This document shows positions 1-11,102 of a stretch of 64,000 bases of DNA, one piece after another. Position 1 is the stretch's first letter. Each line of letters opens with the position of its first letter. The position numbers and the translations under genes are program-made. Below the pieces are notes generated by a model. It searched no databases, was not told where the DNA came from, and saw nothing but the letters and a program-made list of their open reading frames with translations. Source of the DNA: Desulfobulbaceae bacterium UBA2273. GTDB taxonomy: Bacteria; Desulfobacterota; Desulfobulbia; Desulfobulbales; Desulfurivibrionaceae. The DNA is taken from the NCBI GenBank assembly GCA_002347095.1, contig DDWZ01000016.1, forward strand, positions 62,001-126,000, in the 5' to 3' direction.

Positions 1-417
1 CCTTCAAGTTTCCGGCTTTATGCCGTGGATTTTGACGGGGATGGCCGCCGCGATGTCTGGGGGTCGGTGCCCGATGTCCTGGCCAGCATTGCCAACTATC
101 TCCAGCGCTTCGGCTGGACCTTCAAGGGGCCGGTTTATTATGAACTCGGGTCGAAGCTGAAGGGGGAAAAGCTGGAAAAAGCCTATGCCAAAGGACGGAA
201 AGGCTTTGTTAGCCGCGCGGCGGTGAAAAAGATCCAGGAGGTGGACCTGCCGCCTTCTCCGGAAAACAAGGAGCTGACCATTGTCGGTCTTGAGCTGTTG
301 GACGGCGGGATGCGCTATGTGGCGGGCTATCCCAACTTCCAGGCCATCACCAAATGGAACAACTCCAACCGTTACGCCATGGTCGCCGTTGAACTGGCGG
401 AAAAACTCAAGGAGTAG
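1..417 (+). CDS. mltB: Lytic murein transglycosylase B, C-terminal part (truncated by window edge)
   Basis: The reading frame is open from base 1 and encodes the last 138 residues of an MltB-type (GH103) lytic transglycosylase, which cleaves the MurNAc-GlcNAc bond of peptidoglycan in the periplasm with 1,6-anhydro product formation. The visible signature is the segment reading YAVDFDGDGRRDVW followed by DVLASIANYLQRFGW, the typical MltB block for the Ca-binding-like loop and following helix, and a C-terminal YPNFQAITKWNNSNRYAM, the conserved YxNFxxIxxWNxSxxYA end of the family. The catalytic glutamate lies upstream of the window and cannot be checked. The gene converges on the symporter gene on the other strand. 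Confidence 0.9.
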   Translation, partial: PSSFRLYAVDFDGDGRRDVWGSVPDVLASIANYLQRFGWTFKGPVYYELGSKLKGEKLEKAYAKGRKGFVSRAAVKKIQEVDLPPSPENKELTIVGLELLDGGMRYVAGYPNFQAITKWNNSNRYAMVAVELAEKLKE

Positions 418-447
418 CGTTATTGGTTCCGGCTAGGATGGTGCGCT

Positions 448-1770
448 TCAGCGCTGAAAATACCGCTCGGTTTCCGTCTTGACCACCTGGGAGAGCAGCA
501 GCAAGCCGACGATGTTGGGAATGGCCATCATCCCGTTCATCAGGTCGGAGAAATTCCAGACGAATTCCAGTTTCATCATCGCCCCCACAATCACCACCGC
601 GACAAAGACCACCCGATACGGGGCAATGGCGCGGCGGCCCGCCAGATATTCGATGGCCTTTTCCCCGTAGTAATTCCAGCCGATCAGGGTGGAGTAGGCA
701 AAGAGCGCCGTGGCCACGGCGACAATCACTACTCCGCCATTGCCCAGGGTCTGGCCGAAGCTGACACTGGTCAGTTGCCCCGGCGCGACCCCCTCCAGCC
801 AGGCGTGACCGGTCAGAATCACCAGGGCGGTAATGGTGCAGACCACCAGGGTGTCGATGAAGGTCTGGGTCATGCTCACCAGCGCCTGCCTGACCGGATC
901 GCGGGTCCGGGCGGCGGCAGCGGCAATGGGGGAGGAACCCAACCCCGACTCGTTGGAAAAGACGCCGCGGGCGATGCCGAAGCGCATGGAGGCGGCCACC
1001 ACCGAGCCGGCAAAGCCGCCGCTGGCAGCGATGGGGGTAAAGGCGTGTTGGAAGATCAGCCCCAAGGCCTGAGGGATTTCGCTGAGGTTGAGGGCCAGCA
1101 CCAGCAGCGCGGCACTGACATAGCCGACGATCATGAACGGCACCAAGAGCGAGGTGAACCTGCCGATGGACTTGATGCCGCCCAGAATCACCAACCCGGT
1201 AAGGAGCATCAGCACTGTGCCGGTGATCCAGGGCTCGACGCCGAAGGTTGATTGAAAAATGGTGGCCACGGCATTGGCCTGGGCCATATTGCCGATGCCG
1301 AAGGTGGCCAGGGCGGTGAACAGGGCGAAGAGCCAGGCCAGCTTGGGGAGACCAGCGCCCTTGGCCAGATAGTACATGGGGCCGCCGCGCATGCCGTGTT
1401 CGCCCTTTTCCCGGTACTTCACGGCCAGCACCGCTTCCGCGTATTTGGTGGCCATGCCGACCAGCCCGGTCATCCACATCCAGAACACAGCTCCGGGTCC
1501 GCCGAGGGTGATGGCGGTGGCCACGCCGACGATGTTGCCGATGCCCACCGTGGCGGCCAGGGCGGTCATTAGGGCGGCAAAATGGCTGATGTCGCCGTCG
1601 CCGGCATGCTCCTTGCGCCAGATCAAGCGCAGGGCGTGGGGCAGGGCGCGAAACTGCATGCCGCGCAGGATGACGGTCAGGTACAGGCCGGTGCCCACCA
1701 GGAGCACCAGCATGGGTGGTCCCCAGATCCAGCCGGAGAGGGTGGAGATCAATAACTCGATGGAAGCCAT
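448..1770 (-). CDS. Alanine/glycine:sodium symporter (AGCS family)
   Basis: The 440-residue product is a polytopic inner-membrane transporter of the sodium:alanine symporter family (AlsT/DagA/AgcS type), importing small neutral amino acids with Na+. The family is recognised from its N-terminal WIWGPPMLVLLVGTGLYLT segment, the GGDISHF-like stretch (here GDGDISHFAALMTALAATVG), GIGNIVGVATAI and the central FSNESGLGSSPIAAAAART motif. Length matches the family (about 440-480 aa). It stands alone between mltB and acs. A perfect stem-loop (1795-1825) lies in its 5' leader. The substrate is inferred from family only. Confidence 0.92.
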   Translation of the reverse strand: MASIELLISTLSGWIWGPPMLVLLVGTGLYLTVILRGMQFRALPHALRLIWRKEHAGDGDISHFAALMTALAATVGIGNIVGVATAITLGGPGAVFWMWMTGLVGMATKYAEAVLAVKYREKGEHGMRGGPMYYLAKGAGLPKLAWLFALFTALATFGIGNMAQANAVATIFQSTFGVEPWITGTVLMLLTGLVILGGIKSIGRFTSLLVPFMIVGYVSAALLVLALNLSEIPQALGLIFQHAFTPIAASGGFAGSVVAASMRFGIARGVFSNESGLGSSPIAAAAARTRDPVRQALVSMTQTFIDTLVVCTITALVILTGHAWLEGVAPGQLTSVSFGQTLGNGGVVIVAVATALFAYSTLIGWNYYGEKAIEYLAGRRAIAPYRVVFVAVVIVGAMMKLEFVWNFSDLMNGMMAIPNIVGLLLLSQVVKTETERYFQR

Positions 1771-1794
1771 GGATGCGCCTTATAGAAAAGGTTT

Positions 1795-1825
1795 TTGACC
1801 GGGCAACGTGGGTCTGCCCGGTCAA
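1795..1825 (-). promoter_or_regulatory. Perfect 11-bp stem-loop in symporter leader
   Basis: TTGACCGGGCA and its exact reverse complement TGCCCGGTCAA are separated by 9 bases, 25 bp upstream of the symporter start codon. No T-run follows on either strand, so it does not look like a simple terminator; an operator or an mRNA structure are both possible. Confidence 0.45.
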
Positions 1826-2165
1826 AATACCTGAAAAGGCGGGGGAAGCAAAGGGGATAGTGGCCAGTGGGTCAGTTTGAAAAATCACAATTGCGGCTGC
1901 GTGCCAATGGAAATCTCCCCCATTTGTCCTGCCGCGCCTCGCAGACGAGGGCGGAAAAGACGCGGGAGGTAAGCGAAGACTCCGACTGTCTGAGGGCGAA
2001 GCCCGAGTTTTTCCGCGTCCCGCCCTCGGCGAGAAGTAAGGAAAGCCCGCAGGGCCAGGACTGGCTGGGGTGCCTTTTTCTTGTTTCTTCTTTTGGGCAC
2101 GCAAAAGAAGAAAGAGAAACAGCGAAAAGGCCAGCGCCCCCCCCCTCAAAATTCCCGGATGCAAC

Positions 2166-2205
2166 AAAAAAGGAGCCGGGGAATCTTCCCCCGGCTCCTT
2201 TTTTG
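2166..2205. terminator. Bidirectional intrinsic terminator after acs
   Basis: Eleven-bp arms AGGAGCCGGGG (2171-2181) and CCCCGGCTCCT (2189-2199) with a 7-base loop are flanked by an A-run on the left and a T-run on the right, so it can end transcription from both sides. It lies 25 bp past the acs stop codon. Confidence 0.85.
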
Positions 2206-2229
2206 TTGTGATGCTATGAAGAACTCTGC

Positions 2230-4221
<1,992 letters not shown>

Positions 4222-4618
4222 CATTACCTCCGGAAATTGCTGGATTCGCATAAATGAAAAAAAGCCACGGATTCGCAATACAGGGAAGCGATCCCGCGAG
4301 ACTAAGAAATCAAAAGAGTTAAAAAAAACCGTTGCCGGTCGTATTCGTTTCCTTCGGTAATCGCAGCTTTGTGCTGTTTCAGTGTACTTTTTAAGGCCGG
4401 GGATATAGGAGTATATACCTAAGTGAGTAGGGGATATATACCGAGTGTCTGCGACAATTGCCACATTTTTTTTATCGCGGATCTTCCGGGGATTCGCCTG
4501 CAACAGGCAGGCGGAGCAGGGAAGAGCCATGGCGGGGATCGTACTTCGCCGGATGCATTTCCGGCCATTTTCTGCTATGGTGCAATGCGGCCAGATACCA
4601 GAAGGAGGCGTGAAACGG
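4222..4618. other. Divergent promoter region acs / mltA
   Basis: This 397-bp AT-richer gap between divergent genes has no credible gene. At 4398-4442 it contains two copies of GGGGATATA and two of TATATACC, forming overlapping imperfect inverted and direct repeats. That suggests operator sites for regulation of acs or mltA, but no regulator can be named. Confidence 0.4.
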
Positions 4619-5812
4619 ATGCGGGTTGGGGCGGAAAAAATACGGATTTTTTTTGTACTCTGTATCCTGGGCTGCGGGTTTGCCCTCGCCTTGGTTCAGC
4701 CCGTGGCCGGTCAATGCGATCCTGCAACCACGGCGTTTTTGGTGACGGAGCCGCCGTTGTTCCAAGACGATCTGGAGTATGAGTCCCTTGCCCCCGCCAT
4801 TGACCGGAGCGTGGACTATCTGCGCCGTCTTCCCGAAGAAAAGACCTTTGCCCTCTGCGGGGGAGAGTATTCCGCCGCTCGGCTCATCGAATCCCTGCTC
4901 GCCTTCAAGCGGATCATTGCGGAGAAGCCTTCCCCCCAGGAGCTGACCGCGATTCTCACCAGGGATTTCGTGCTCTGCCAGGCACAGGGTAGGGCTTCTG
5001 ACCAGAGGATGTTCCTCACCGGGTATTATGAGCCGCTTTTTAAGGCCAGCCTGACACAGACCGTCGGCTACCGCTATCCCTTGTACCGCCCCCCCCCGGA
5101 TTTGGTCTCCATTCCGGGGGCACAGGGGGGGGAGAGGCAGACAGGCAGGATGGACAACGGCAGCCTGGTTCCCTATTTTACCCGGGGCGAGATTGAAACA
5201 GGCCGGTTGTTGGCTGGGCAGGAGCTGGTGTATCTGGCTGATCCGGTGGAGGCCTTTATCCTGCATGTGCAAGGGTCCGGCCGGATACAGCTCGCGGACG
5301 GCTCGTTGCACCGGGTGCAGTTTGCCGCGAAAAACGGGCGCGAGTATCGCAGCATCGGGCGGCTGCTGGTGGAAAACGGCGTCATGGGAAAGGAAGAGGC
5401 GACCATGCCCGGGATCGTCCGTTATCTCAAGGAACACCCCGAGGAGCGGGAGAAGATCCTGCGCCATAACGAATCCTTTGTTTTTTTCCGCTGGGGGGAT
5501 GATGCCGCCGCCGGGCCTCTGGGGTGTTTGGGCCAGCCGCTGACCCCGGGCCGGTCCGTGGCCCTGGACCAGAAGTGCTTTCCCCCCGGCAGCCTCGCTT
5601 TTCTCTCCACCCGCAAGCCAATAGCCGATGCGGCCGGCGAAATCATCGGCTGGGAACCCTTGCGCCGTTTTGTGGTGAATCAGGATTGCGGCTCCGCCAT
5701 CACCGGACCGGGGAGGCTTGATCTATTTTGGGGCGGCGGGCGTTATGCCGAGGCGGCGGCCGGCAATATGAAGCATCCGGGCGTGCTCTATTTTTTGGTG
5801 AAAAAGAAATAG
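4619..5812 (+). CDS. mltA: Membrane-bound lytic murein transglycosylase A
   Basis: The 397-residue product is a GH102 lytic transglycosylase with the MltA and 3D domains. The recognised blocks are [13 protein letters not shown] near residue 125, [18 protein letters not shown] in the middle, and the C-terminal 3D region with [21 protein letters not shown], in which the aspartates include the catalytic one. An N-terminal hydrophobic segment (about residues 9-30) acts as signal peptide. A lipobox is uncertain: ILGC lies inside the hydrophobic core, and the later cysteine follows AGQ, which is not a standard site. The start is taken at the ATG with AGGAGG 10 nt upstream; the in-frame GTG at 4610 is too close to that site. 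A pilT-like gene follows after 84 bp. Confidence 0.9.
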   Translation: MRVGAEKIRIFFVLCILGCGFALALVQPVAGQCDPATTAFLVTEPPLFQDDLEYESLAPAIDRSVDYLRRLPEEKTFALCGGEYSAARLIESLLAFKRIIAEKPSPQELTAILTRDFVLCQAQGRASDQRMFLTGYYEPLFKASLTQTVGYRYPLYRPPPDLVSIPGAQGGERQTGRMDNGSLVPYFTRGEIETGRLLAGQELVYLADPVEAFILHVQGSGRIQLADGSLHRVQFAAKNGREYRSIGRLLVENGVMGKEEATMPGIVRYLKEHPEEREKILRHNESFVFFRWGDDAAAGPLGCLGQPLTPGRSVALDQKCFPPGSLAFLSTRKPIADAAGEIIGWEPLRRFVVNQDCGSAITGPGRLDLFWGGGRYAEAAAGNMKHPGVLYFLVKKK

Positions 5813-5896
5813 TTGTCAGAATCCGGGCCGTTCTTATACAATCCTTGTAGTAAAGGGGCCAGGCAGACTACGGAACATGGTGGAGAGGGGAAGGGC

Positions 5897-7075
5897 ATGA
5901 AACAAACGGAGATAGACTACTGGATTACCAGCATGTTGGAAACCTACGGCAATGTTTCCGATCTCAATATCACGGTGGGCAAGCCCCTGCAGGTGGAGAC
6001 CTCCGGGCAACTGGTGCCGGTGACGGTGGAGCCGGAGGTGCCTTCGCTTACCCCTTTCCAGGCCGAGGTTTTTGCCCTCAATCTCATCGGCGGCAACAAG
6101 AGACTGCTCGACGATCTGGTCAAGCACGGCTCCTGCGATCTTTCCTACTGGCTGGGCCAGAAGGCCCGGTTCCGGGTGAATGTTTTCTCGCAAAAGACCA
6201 ACCTCTCCACGGTGCTGCGGAAACTGGAGATGCAGATCCCGACCATCAGCCAGTTGAATCTGCCCAAGCTCTTCTACAACATGGCGGGAGAGCGCAACGG
6301 CATCATCCTTGTTACCGGCGCCACCGGCTCCGGTAAATCCACCAGCCTGGCCGCCTTGCTGGACAAGATCAACGACGAAAAACCCGTGCATATCGTTACC
6401 CTGGAAGACCCCATCGAGTATGTGCACCAGCACAAGATGGCAACCTTCAACCAGCGGGAGCTGGGCAATGATTTCGACTCCTTTGCCTCGGGGTTGCGGG
6501 CTGCCCTGCGGCAAGCGCCCAAGGTTATCCTGGTGGGCGAGATGCGCGACCGGGAAACCATGGAGATCGGTCTTTCCGCCGCGGAAACCGGGCATCTGGT
6601 GCTCTCCACCCTGCATACGGTGGACGCGGGCCAGACCATCAACCGAATACTTGGCATGTTCGAGCAGGAGGAGCAGGCCCAGGTGCGCAACCGGCTGGTG
6701 GACACCATCCGCTGGATCGTCTGTCAGCGGCTGTTGCCCAAGGTCGGCGGCGGGCGGGTGGCGGCCTTCGAGATCATGGGCATGAACCTGCGGGTGCGCG
6801 AGCTGATCATGAACGGGGAAACAGAGGACAAGACCTATTATGACATTATTGCCGACGCCAAGGCCCTTGGCTGGCAGACCTTTGACCAGCATATCCTTGA
6901 ACTGTACGAGGACGGCCTGATCACCGAGGAGACCGCCGCCAGTTACTGCACCCGGAAAACCGCGGTCAACCGGGGGCTGGACTCCATCAAGTCCGCCCGG
7001 GGCGAGTCCACCACCGGGATCACCGGCCTGGCCATGGATGTGAAACAGGAAGAGAAGCGGCGCTCGGGGTTTTAG
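5897..7075 (+). CDS. PilT-type twitching motility / pilus retraction ATPase
   Basis: The 392-residue protein is a cytoplasmic hexameric secretion ATPase of the GspE/PilT class. It contains Walker A GATGSGKST, the Asp-box region VTLEDPIEYVH, Walker B with VILVGEMRD and the His-box STLHTVDAGQTINRI. It has the short N-terminal PAS-like region of PilT rather than the long extension of PilB, so retraction is the likely role. The start is at MKQTEIDYW with a GGAGAGGGGAAGGG stretch upstream; the frame extends further up but without a ribosome site. No pilin or other pil genes are adjacent. It is followed after 47 bp by a zinc-ribbon/pseudo-receiver gene that may be co-transcribed. PilT versus a PilU-like paralog cannot be decided here. 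Confidence 0.88.
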   Translation: MKQTEIDYWITSMLETYGNVSDLNITVGKPLQVETSGQLVPVTVEPEVPSLTPFQAEVFALNLIGGNKRLLDDLVKHGSCDLSYWLGQKARFRVNVFSQKTNLSTVLRKLEMQIPTISQLNLPKLFYNMAGERNGIILVTGATGSGKSTSLAALLDKINDEKPVHIVTLEDPIEYVHQHKMATFNQRELGNDFDSFASGLRAALRQAPKVILVGEMRDRETMEIGLSAAETGHLVLSTLHTVDAGQTINRILGMFEQEEQAQVRNRLVDTIRWIVCQRLLPKVGGGRVAAFEIMGMNLRVRELIMNGETEDKTYYDIIADAKALGWQTFDQHILELYEDGLITEETAASYCTRKTAVNRGLDSIKSARGESTTGITGLAMDVKQEEKRRSGF

Positions 7076-7122
7076 GAGCCGTTTACAGCCCGCAGCTTGT
7101 AGCTTAATACCGGAGGAAATCC

Positions 7123-7911
7123 ATGCTTGCCCAGTGTCCCCATTGCCAGCAGACCCTCATGCTGAGTGACGCCCAGCTTGAAAAAATCAAGAGCGCCCTT
7201 GCCTCGCTCTCCGTGGGCAGAACCCTGAAGATCGGCTGTCCGAAATGCAAGCAGCCCATCGAATTGAACAGTGACGGTTCGGTGGCCGGGCAGCCTGCGG
7301 GCGCCTTAATGGACGTGCTTTTTGCCGAGCACACCGGCAATGAGGATCAGGCTGCGGTGGGGATGGTGGCTGCGGCCCAAAAAAAACCCCAACCGGTGCG
7401 CCTGCCGCCGGACGCCCCCAAACCGCCCGATCTCGGCTGGTTGTCCAGCGGGGTGTACAGCCAAAAGGAGGCGGTTGAGAACGTGCCCCACGCCCTGATC
7501 ATGGCCGGGGACGAGGAGATAACCACCCAGGCGACCATGGCCTTCGGCGAGATGGGCTACCAGCCCACCTACGTTCGTTCGGCGGAAGAGGCCATCGCCA
7601 AGATGCAGTTTATGAATTTTGAGGCGGTGGTGCTGCACAGCAGGTTTGAGGGGGATGGACTGGACGGCTCCGCGGTTCACCAGTATATGCGGGAAATGGC
7701 CATGTCCCGGCGGCGCTATGTCTTTTATGTCCTGGTCGGCCCGGAGTTTCGCACCCTGTACGATCTGGAAGCTTTGGCCAACAGCGCCAATCTGGTGGTC
7801 AACGACAACGACGCCGGCTATTTTTCCATCATCCTGAAAAGGGGCATGAACGATTACAACGACCTGTTCGGGCCATATCTGGAAGCCCTTGGGAATTATG
7901 GCGTGAAGTAG
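7123..7911 (+). CDS. Zinc-ribbon protein with receiver-like C-terminal domain, unknown function
   Basis: The 262-residue protein starts with two CxxC knuckles (CPHC at residues 5-8 and CPKC near residue 40), a small zinc-ribbon arrangement. A proline-rich linker follows. From about residue 125 comes a response-regulator-like fold (HALIMAGDEE... MGYQPTYVRSAEEAIAKM... AVVLHSRFEG) that lacks the phosphoacceptor aspartate at the expected strand end, where LHS is found instead. It is therefore probably a phosphorylation-independent pseudo-receiver. The GGAGG ribosome site is 6 nt before the ATG. Its position 47 bp after the PilT-type ATPase suggests a link to pilus motility, which is inference. 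Confidence 0.65.
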   Translation: MLAQCPHCQQTLMLSDAQLEKIKSALASLSVGRTLKIGCPKCKQPIELNSDGSVAGQPAGALMDVLFAEHTGNEDQAAVGMVAAAQKKPQPVRLPPDAPKPPDLGWLSSGVYSQKEAVENVPHALIMAGDEEITTQATMAFGEMGYQPTYVRSAEEAIAKMQFMNFEAVVLHSRFEGDGLDGSAVHQYMREMAMSRRRYVFYVLVGPEFRTLYDLEALANSANLVVNDNDAGYFSIILKRGMNDYNDLFGPYLEALGNYGVK

Positions 7912-7936
7912 CGCCCTGTCTTTTTTTTCGAGATGA

Positions 7937-10003
7937 TCACCCCGCGGCTATGATCACCCTGTTGCGCCCCTGATCTTTTGCTTCGTAGAGGGCCTTGTCC
8001 GCTTTAGCATAAGCGGCTTCCAGGCTTCCGGTCGCGGGGTCGAGCCGGCTGATCCCGATGCTGACGCTGAGATTTTTTTCCGTCCCGTCCTTGCCGATGC
8101 TCTGGGAGGCGAAGTTTTTCCGGATCCGCTCGGCCACGGCCAAGGCCTCCTCTCCTTTAGCCTCCACCACAAGAGCGGCAAACTCTTCCCCCCCCATGCG
8201 GCCGAAGATATCCGCCCTGCGCAGCCCCGCGGTGCAGATCGAGGCAAAATCCTGCAGCACCCTATCTCCTGCCTCATGGCCGTAGGTATCGTTGATCTCC
8301 TTGAAATGGTCGAGATCGAACATCAGGAAGTAAATATCCTTGTTGTATCGTTTGCTCCTGGCGACCTCCTGCTCGGCCAAAAACAGGAAATGCCGCCGAT
8401 TGAACACCCCGGTGAGGCCATCCATGGTGGCCAGCATCACCAGTTTTTCTTCCTTGACCTTGCGGTCGGTGATATCGAGCACCGCGCCGACGGCCCAATA
8501 GGCATCGTTTTTTCTCACCCGAGCCACAAAGACTTCGGCGGGAAAGATCCTCCCGTCCTTTTTTCTGGCCACGAGTTCGCGCGAAGTGTCAATGATCGGC
8601 CCTTGGCCTGTGTGCCAGAATTCCGCCAAAGCCTTCCGCGCCGTTGCTTGCATTTCCTCCACCACCACCAGGCTGTGCAAGCTCTTGCCGAGAACCTCCT
8701 CGCAGGTATATCCGAAAATGCGCTCTGCCGCGGGGTTAAAGAAACGAATCATGTCATGGTTGTCGATGAGGATCACCGCGCTCTGCACCGAATTGAAAAC
8801 AACCCGGAAGATCTCTTCACTTTCCTGCAGTTTCCGTTGAGAATCCAGGCGTTCCTGCTCCAAGGTCTCATGTTCGCTCAGCAGGGAATCCATCTTCTCT
8901 GAAAATTCGGAAAATTCCCGAATTCGGATGTCCTTGCTCCATAAAACCGGCTTGTGGTGGAGGATGGATTCTTCCAGTCCGGCAAGAAATTGCCGGGAAA
9001 GGCGACGGACATATTTTGCAAAAAGGAAGGAGATGGCCAGCCCCCCGGTCAGCAACAGCCCAAGACACGCCAGGACGGTGATCAGGATTTGTTGCCGGGC
9101 AGTCCGTACCGAGGCAAGAGCGATGGGTTTTCCGGCCCACAGGGAGATGGCGTCATTCTGTCCGGTAAAGAAGGGAACCCAGGCCGTTTTTCGGTCGGCA
9201 ACCCCCAAGACCCCGGCCTTTTTAGAAGCAAATAGTTTTCTGAGTTCTGGAAAATCGAGAAAGGCCGAACCATTGCGGGGATTTTCGGACAGATAGCAGC
9301 CGTCGCTTAAGACCCACCGCATCTCGGGAAAGGCCTGAATGAGCACCCCCATGTCGATGTCGGCAAGATAGACCCCGATCGTTTCGCCGTCCATTTGGAT
9401 CGGGGTGAGAATGCGGACCAAAAGCCGGTGGGATGCCTGGTCATCCTCTCCTTGCAGGGTTTCTTGCAGCGGGATGGTTAAGAAACCCTTCTCCTGCATG
9501 GCCAGGGTTTTTTCTATGGATTCAGGGTCAACCGTGCGCGGTGGTTTCCGGCTCTGTTGGTATTCCATAGTGCCCGCCTTTTTGGACAGGGAAAACCGCA
9601 CGGCAGAATTCCGGTCGAGCACATGGATGCTCACCACATCGCGGTTTTTGGCAAAGGTTCTGTTCAGCACCCCGGTATAGCGGAGAGAGGCTGTGTCCTT
9701 GCCGATGCTGCCGGGGCTGCTTTCGCCCCGGTTCAGGATCTCCATGACCGCTGGCAACTGGGAGACAAAGTCGATTATCTGTTGGTAATGTTCAATCTGT
9801 GTTTCAAGCTGATGCAGTTCATCCTGCATGAAGTGCAACTCTTCTTTTTCTTCGATGGCACTCAACTGGGAGAGAATTCCGTCCAGGGTGAAGAAGGAAA
9901 AGGCCGTCAGGGGGATGAAGCTGAGAACAAGGAGAAATCCCAGGACAAGGGTGCCAAGGCTCACCTGCCGCGGGGAAAAAAGTTTTTTGAGTATGCCGGC
10001 CAT
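7937..10003 (-). CDS. Membrane sensor diguanylate cyclase (PAS-GGDEF)
   Basis: The 688-residue protein has a transmembrane helix at about residues 15-39, a periplasmic sensor region of roughly 270 residues, a second helix (ILITVLACLGLLLTGG), a linker with coiled-coil character, a PAS domain beginning at EEIFRVVFNSVQSAVILID, and a C-terminal GGDEF domain beginning at MDGLTGVFNRRHF. The active-site loop reads GGEEF in FGRMGGEEFAALVV, so it should make cyclic di-GMP. It shows no allosteric RxxD five residues before GGEEF, so product inhibition is not evident. It stands as a single gene convergent with the preceding one. Confidence 0.9.
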   Translation of the reverse strand: MAGILKKLFSPRQVSLGTLVLGFLLVLSFIPLTAFSFFTLDGILSQLSAIEEKEELHFMQDELHQLETQIEHYQQIIDFVSQLPAVMEILNRGESSPGSIGKDTASLRYTGVLNRTFAKNRDVVSIHVLDRNSAVRFSLSKKAGTMEYQQSRKPPRTVDPESIEKTLAMQEKGFLTIPLQETLQGEDDQASHRLLVRILTPIQMDGETIGVYLADIDMGVLIQAFPEMRWVLSDGCYLSENPRNGSAFLDFPELRKLFASKKAGVLGVADRKTAWVPFFTGQNDAISLWAGKPIALASVRTARQQILITVLACLGLLLTGGLAISFLFAKYVRRLSRQFLAGLEESILHHKPVLWSKDIRIREFSEFSEKMDSLLSEHETLEQERLDSQRKLQESEEIFRVVFNSVQSAVILIDNHDMIRFFNPAAERIFGYTCEEVLGKSLHSLVVVEEMQATARKALAEFWHTGQGPIIDTSRELVARKKDGRIFPAEVFVARVRKNDAYWAVGAVLDITDRKVKEEKLVMLATMDGLTGVFNRRHFLFLAEQEVARSKRYNKDIYFLMFDLDHFKEINDTYGHEAGDRVLQDFASICTAGLRRADIFGRMGGEEFAALVVEAKGEEALAVAERIRKNFASQSIGKDGTEKNLSVSIGISRLDPATGSLEAAYAKADKALYEAKDQGRNRVIIAAG

Positions 10004-10133
10004 GCCATATTCCTGCTTGGATAGAGGGTTCTCCCGTGCCGGGAGAAAGGACTTTTTTTAATCGTAGCTGGCGGGGCAGGAAAAATCCAGGGATATCCGC
10101 GGGGCGCCGAGGGTGTTTGCAGGAAGAGGATGA

Positions 10134-11102
10134 TCAGGAAAACAACGCGGGCAGAAGGATAATGACGTGCCACCGCAGAGCGAGACAGACAAGCAGGGTC
10201 AGGGCGGAGGCAAGCAGCATCAGATGGTTGGCGCGGAGGATGTCCTGGGGTTCCAGGGGCCGGGTGGCATCGCCGATGGCCGGCTTTTCCATCACCGTGC
10301 CGAAGTAGCTGTTTGGGCCGCCAAGTTGCACGCCCAGGGCGCCGGCCACCGCCGCCTCGGTATGCCCAGAATTGGGGCTGGCGTGGGCGAACCGGTCCCG
10401 GAACAGGGTGAGCAGGGAGCGTTTCGGGGCAAGACGCAACGGGAAGGAGGCGGCCGGGATCATCAAGGAGGTGAGGCGGGCCGGGATGAAGTTGGCCAAG
10501 TCGTCCAGCCGGGCCGCTGCCCAGCCGAACTTGCGATATTGGGCGTTTTTGTAGCCGAACATGGAATCCATGGTGTTGATCGCCTTGTAGAGCATGGCCC
10601 CCACGGGCCCGCCCAGCAGGGCAAAGAAAAGCGGCGCGGTCACCCCGTCCACCATGGATTCCGCCACCGATTCCACCGCCGCCCGTGTCACCCCGGCCTG
10701 GTCGAGATTGGCCGTGTCCCGGCCCACGATCATTCCCACCCGTTTGCGGGCCTCTGGGAGATCCCCATTCTGCAGGGCGACGTAGACCTCGGTGCTGTGG
10801 CGCACCAGATCGCGGGTTGCGATGGTGGTGTAGAGAATGACAATGGACGCTGCGGTTCCCAGCCAGGGGTGGAGGAGGGTTGCACCTGCGATCATGCCCC
10901 AAGTCGTGGCCCCGGTGAGTGCCAGGACCAGGATGACCGAGGAGATTCCCGCGGCAAGCGGCGGCAGCAGGGCGCGGGTGATCCGCTCGCACCACATGCA
11001 GGCCGCGCCGATGATCCGCACCGGATGCGGCAGCCAGCGCGGGTCGCCGAAAAGCTGATCCAGGAGGATGGCGATGAGGATTTGGTATTCGAGTCCGATC
11101 AT
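10134..11102 (-). CDS. cbiB: Adenosylcobinamide-phosphate synthase CbiB (CobD)
   Basis: The 322-residue inner-membrane protein attaches the aminopropanol (phosphate) arm to adenosylcobyric acid. Family marks include [20 protein letters not shown] at the N-terminus, the middle [43 protein letters not shown] block, and [23 protein letters not shown]. Several hydrophobic segments fit the polytopic family. Its ATG overlaps the cobQ stop by 4 bp, so it is translationally coupled to cobyric acid synthase, the enzyme of the preceding step. Confidence 0.95.
   Translation of the reverse strand: MIGLEYQILIAILLDQLFGDPRWLPHPVRIIGAACMWCERITRALLPPLAAGISSVILVLALTGATTWGMIAGATLLHPWLGTAASIVILYTTIATRDLVRHSTEVYVALQNGDLPEARKRVGMIVGRDTANLDQAGVTRAAVESVAESMVDGVTAPLFFALLGGPVGAMLYKAINTMDSMFGYKNAQYRKFGWAAARLDDLANFIPARLTSLMIPAASFPLRLAPKRSLLTLFRDRFAHASPNSGHTEAAVAGALGVQLGGPNSYFGTVMEKPAIGDATRPLEPQDILRANHLMLLASALTLLVCLALRWHVIILLPALFS

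Larger units (their letters stand above)
1771..2229. other. Intergenic region between symporter and acs
   Basis: No credible gene is visible. The stretch holds the symporter leader with its stem-loop (1795-1825), then a GC-rich block at about 1920-2150 that ends in an imperfect palindrome (TTTCTTCTTTTGGG / GCAAAAGAAGAAA around 2083-2115), and the acs terminator. The GC-rich block with this palindrome resembles a dispersed intergenic element seen in many proteobacterial genomes; that resemblance is from memory and untested. The open frames across it are of low-complexity composition and lack start signals. Confidence 0.5.

Noticed and set aside
407..2167. A 586-codon open frame on the minus strand overlapping the symporter gene
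   Set aside because: The symporter in another frame on the same strand has strong family motifs; this frame reads as arginine/proline-rich noise.
10029..10058. Terminator at the stem TTCTCCCG/CGGGAGAA followed by T residues
   Set aside because: It would terminate plus-strand transcription, but both flanking genes are on the minus strand and no plus-strand gene precedes it.
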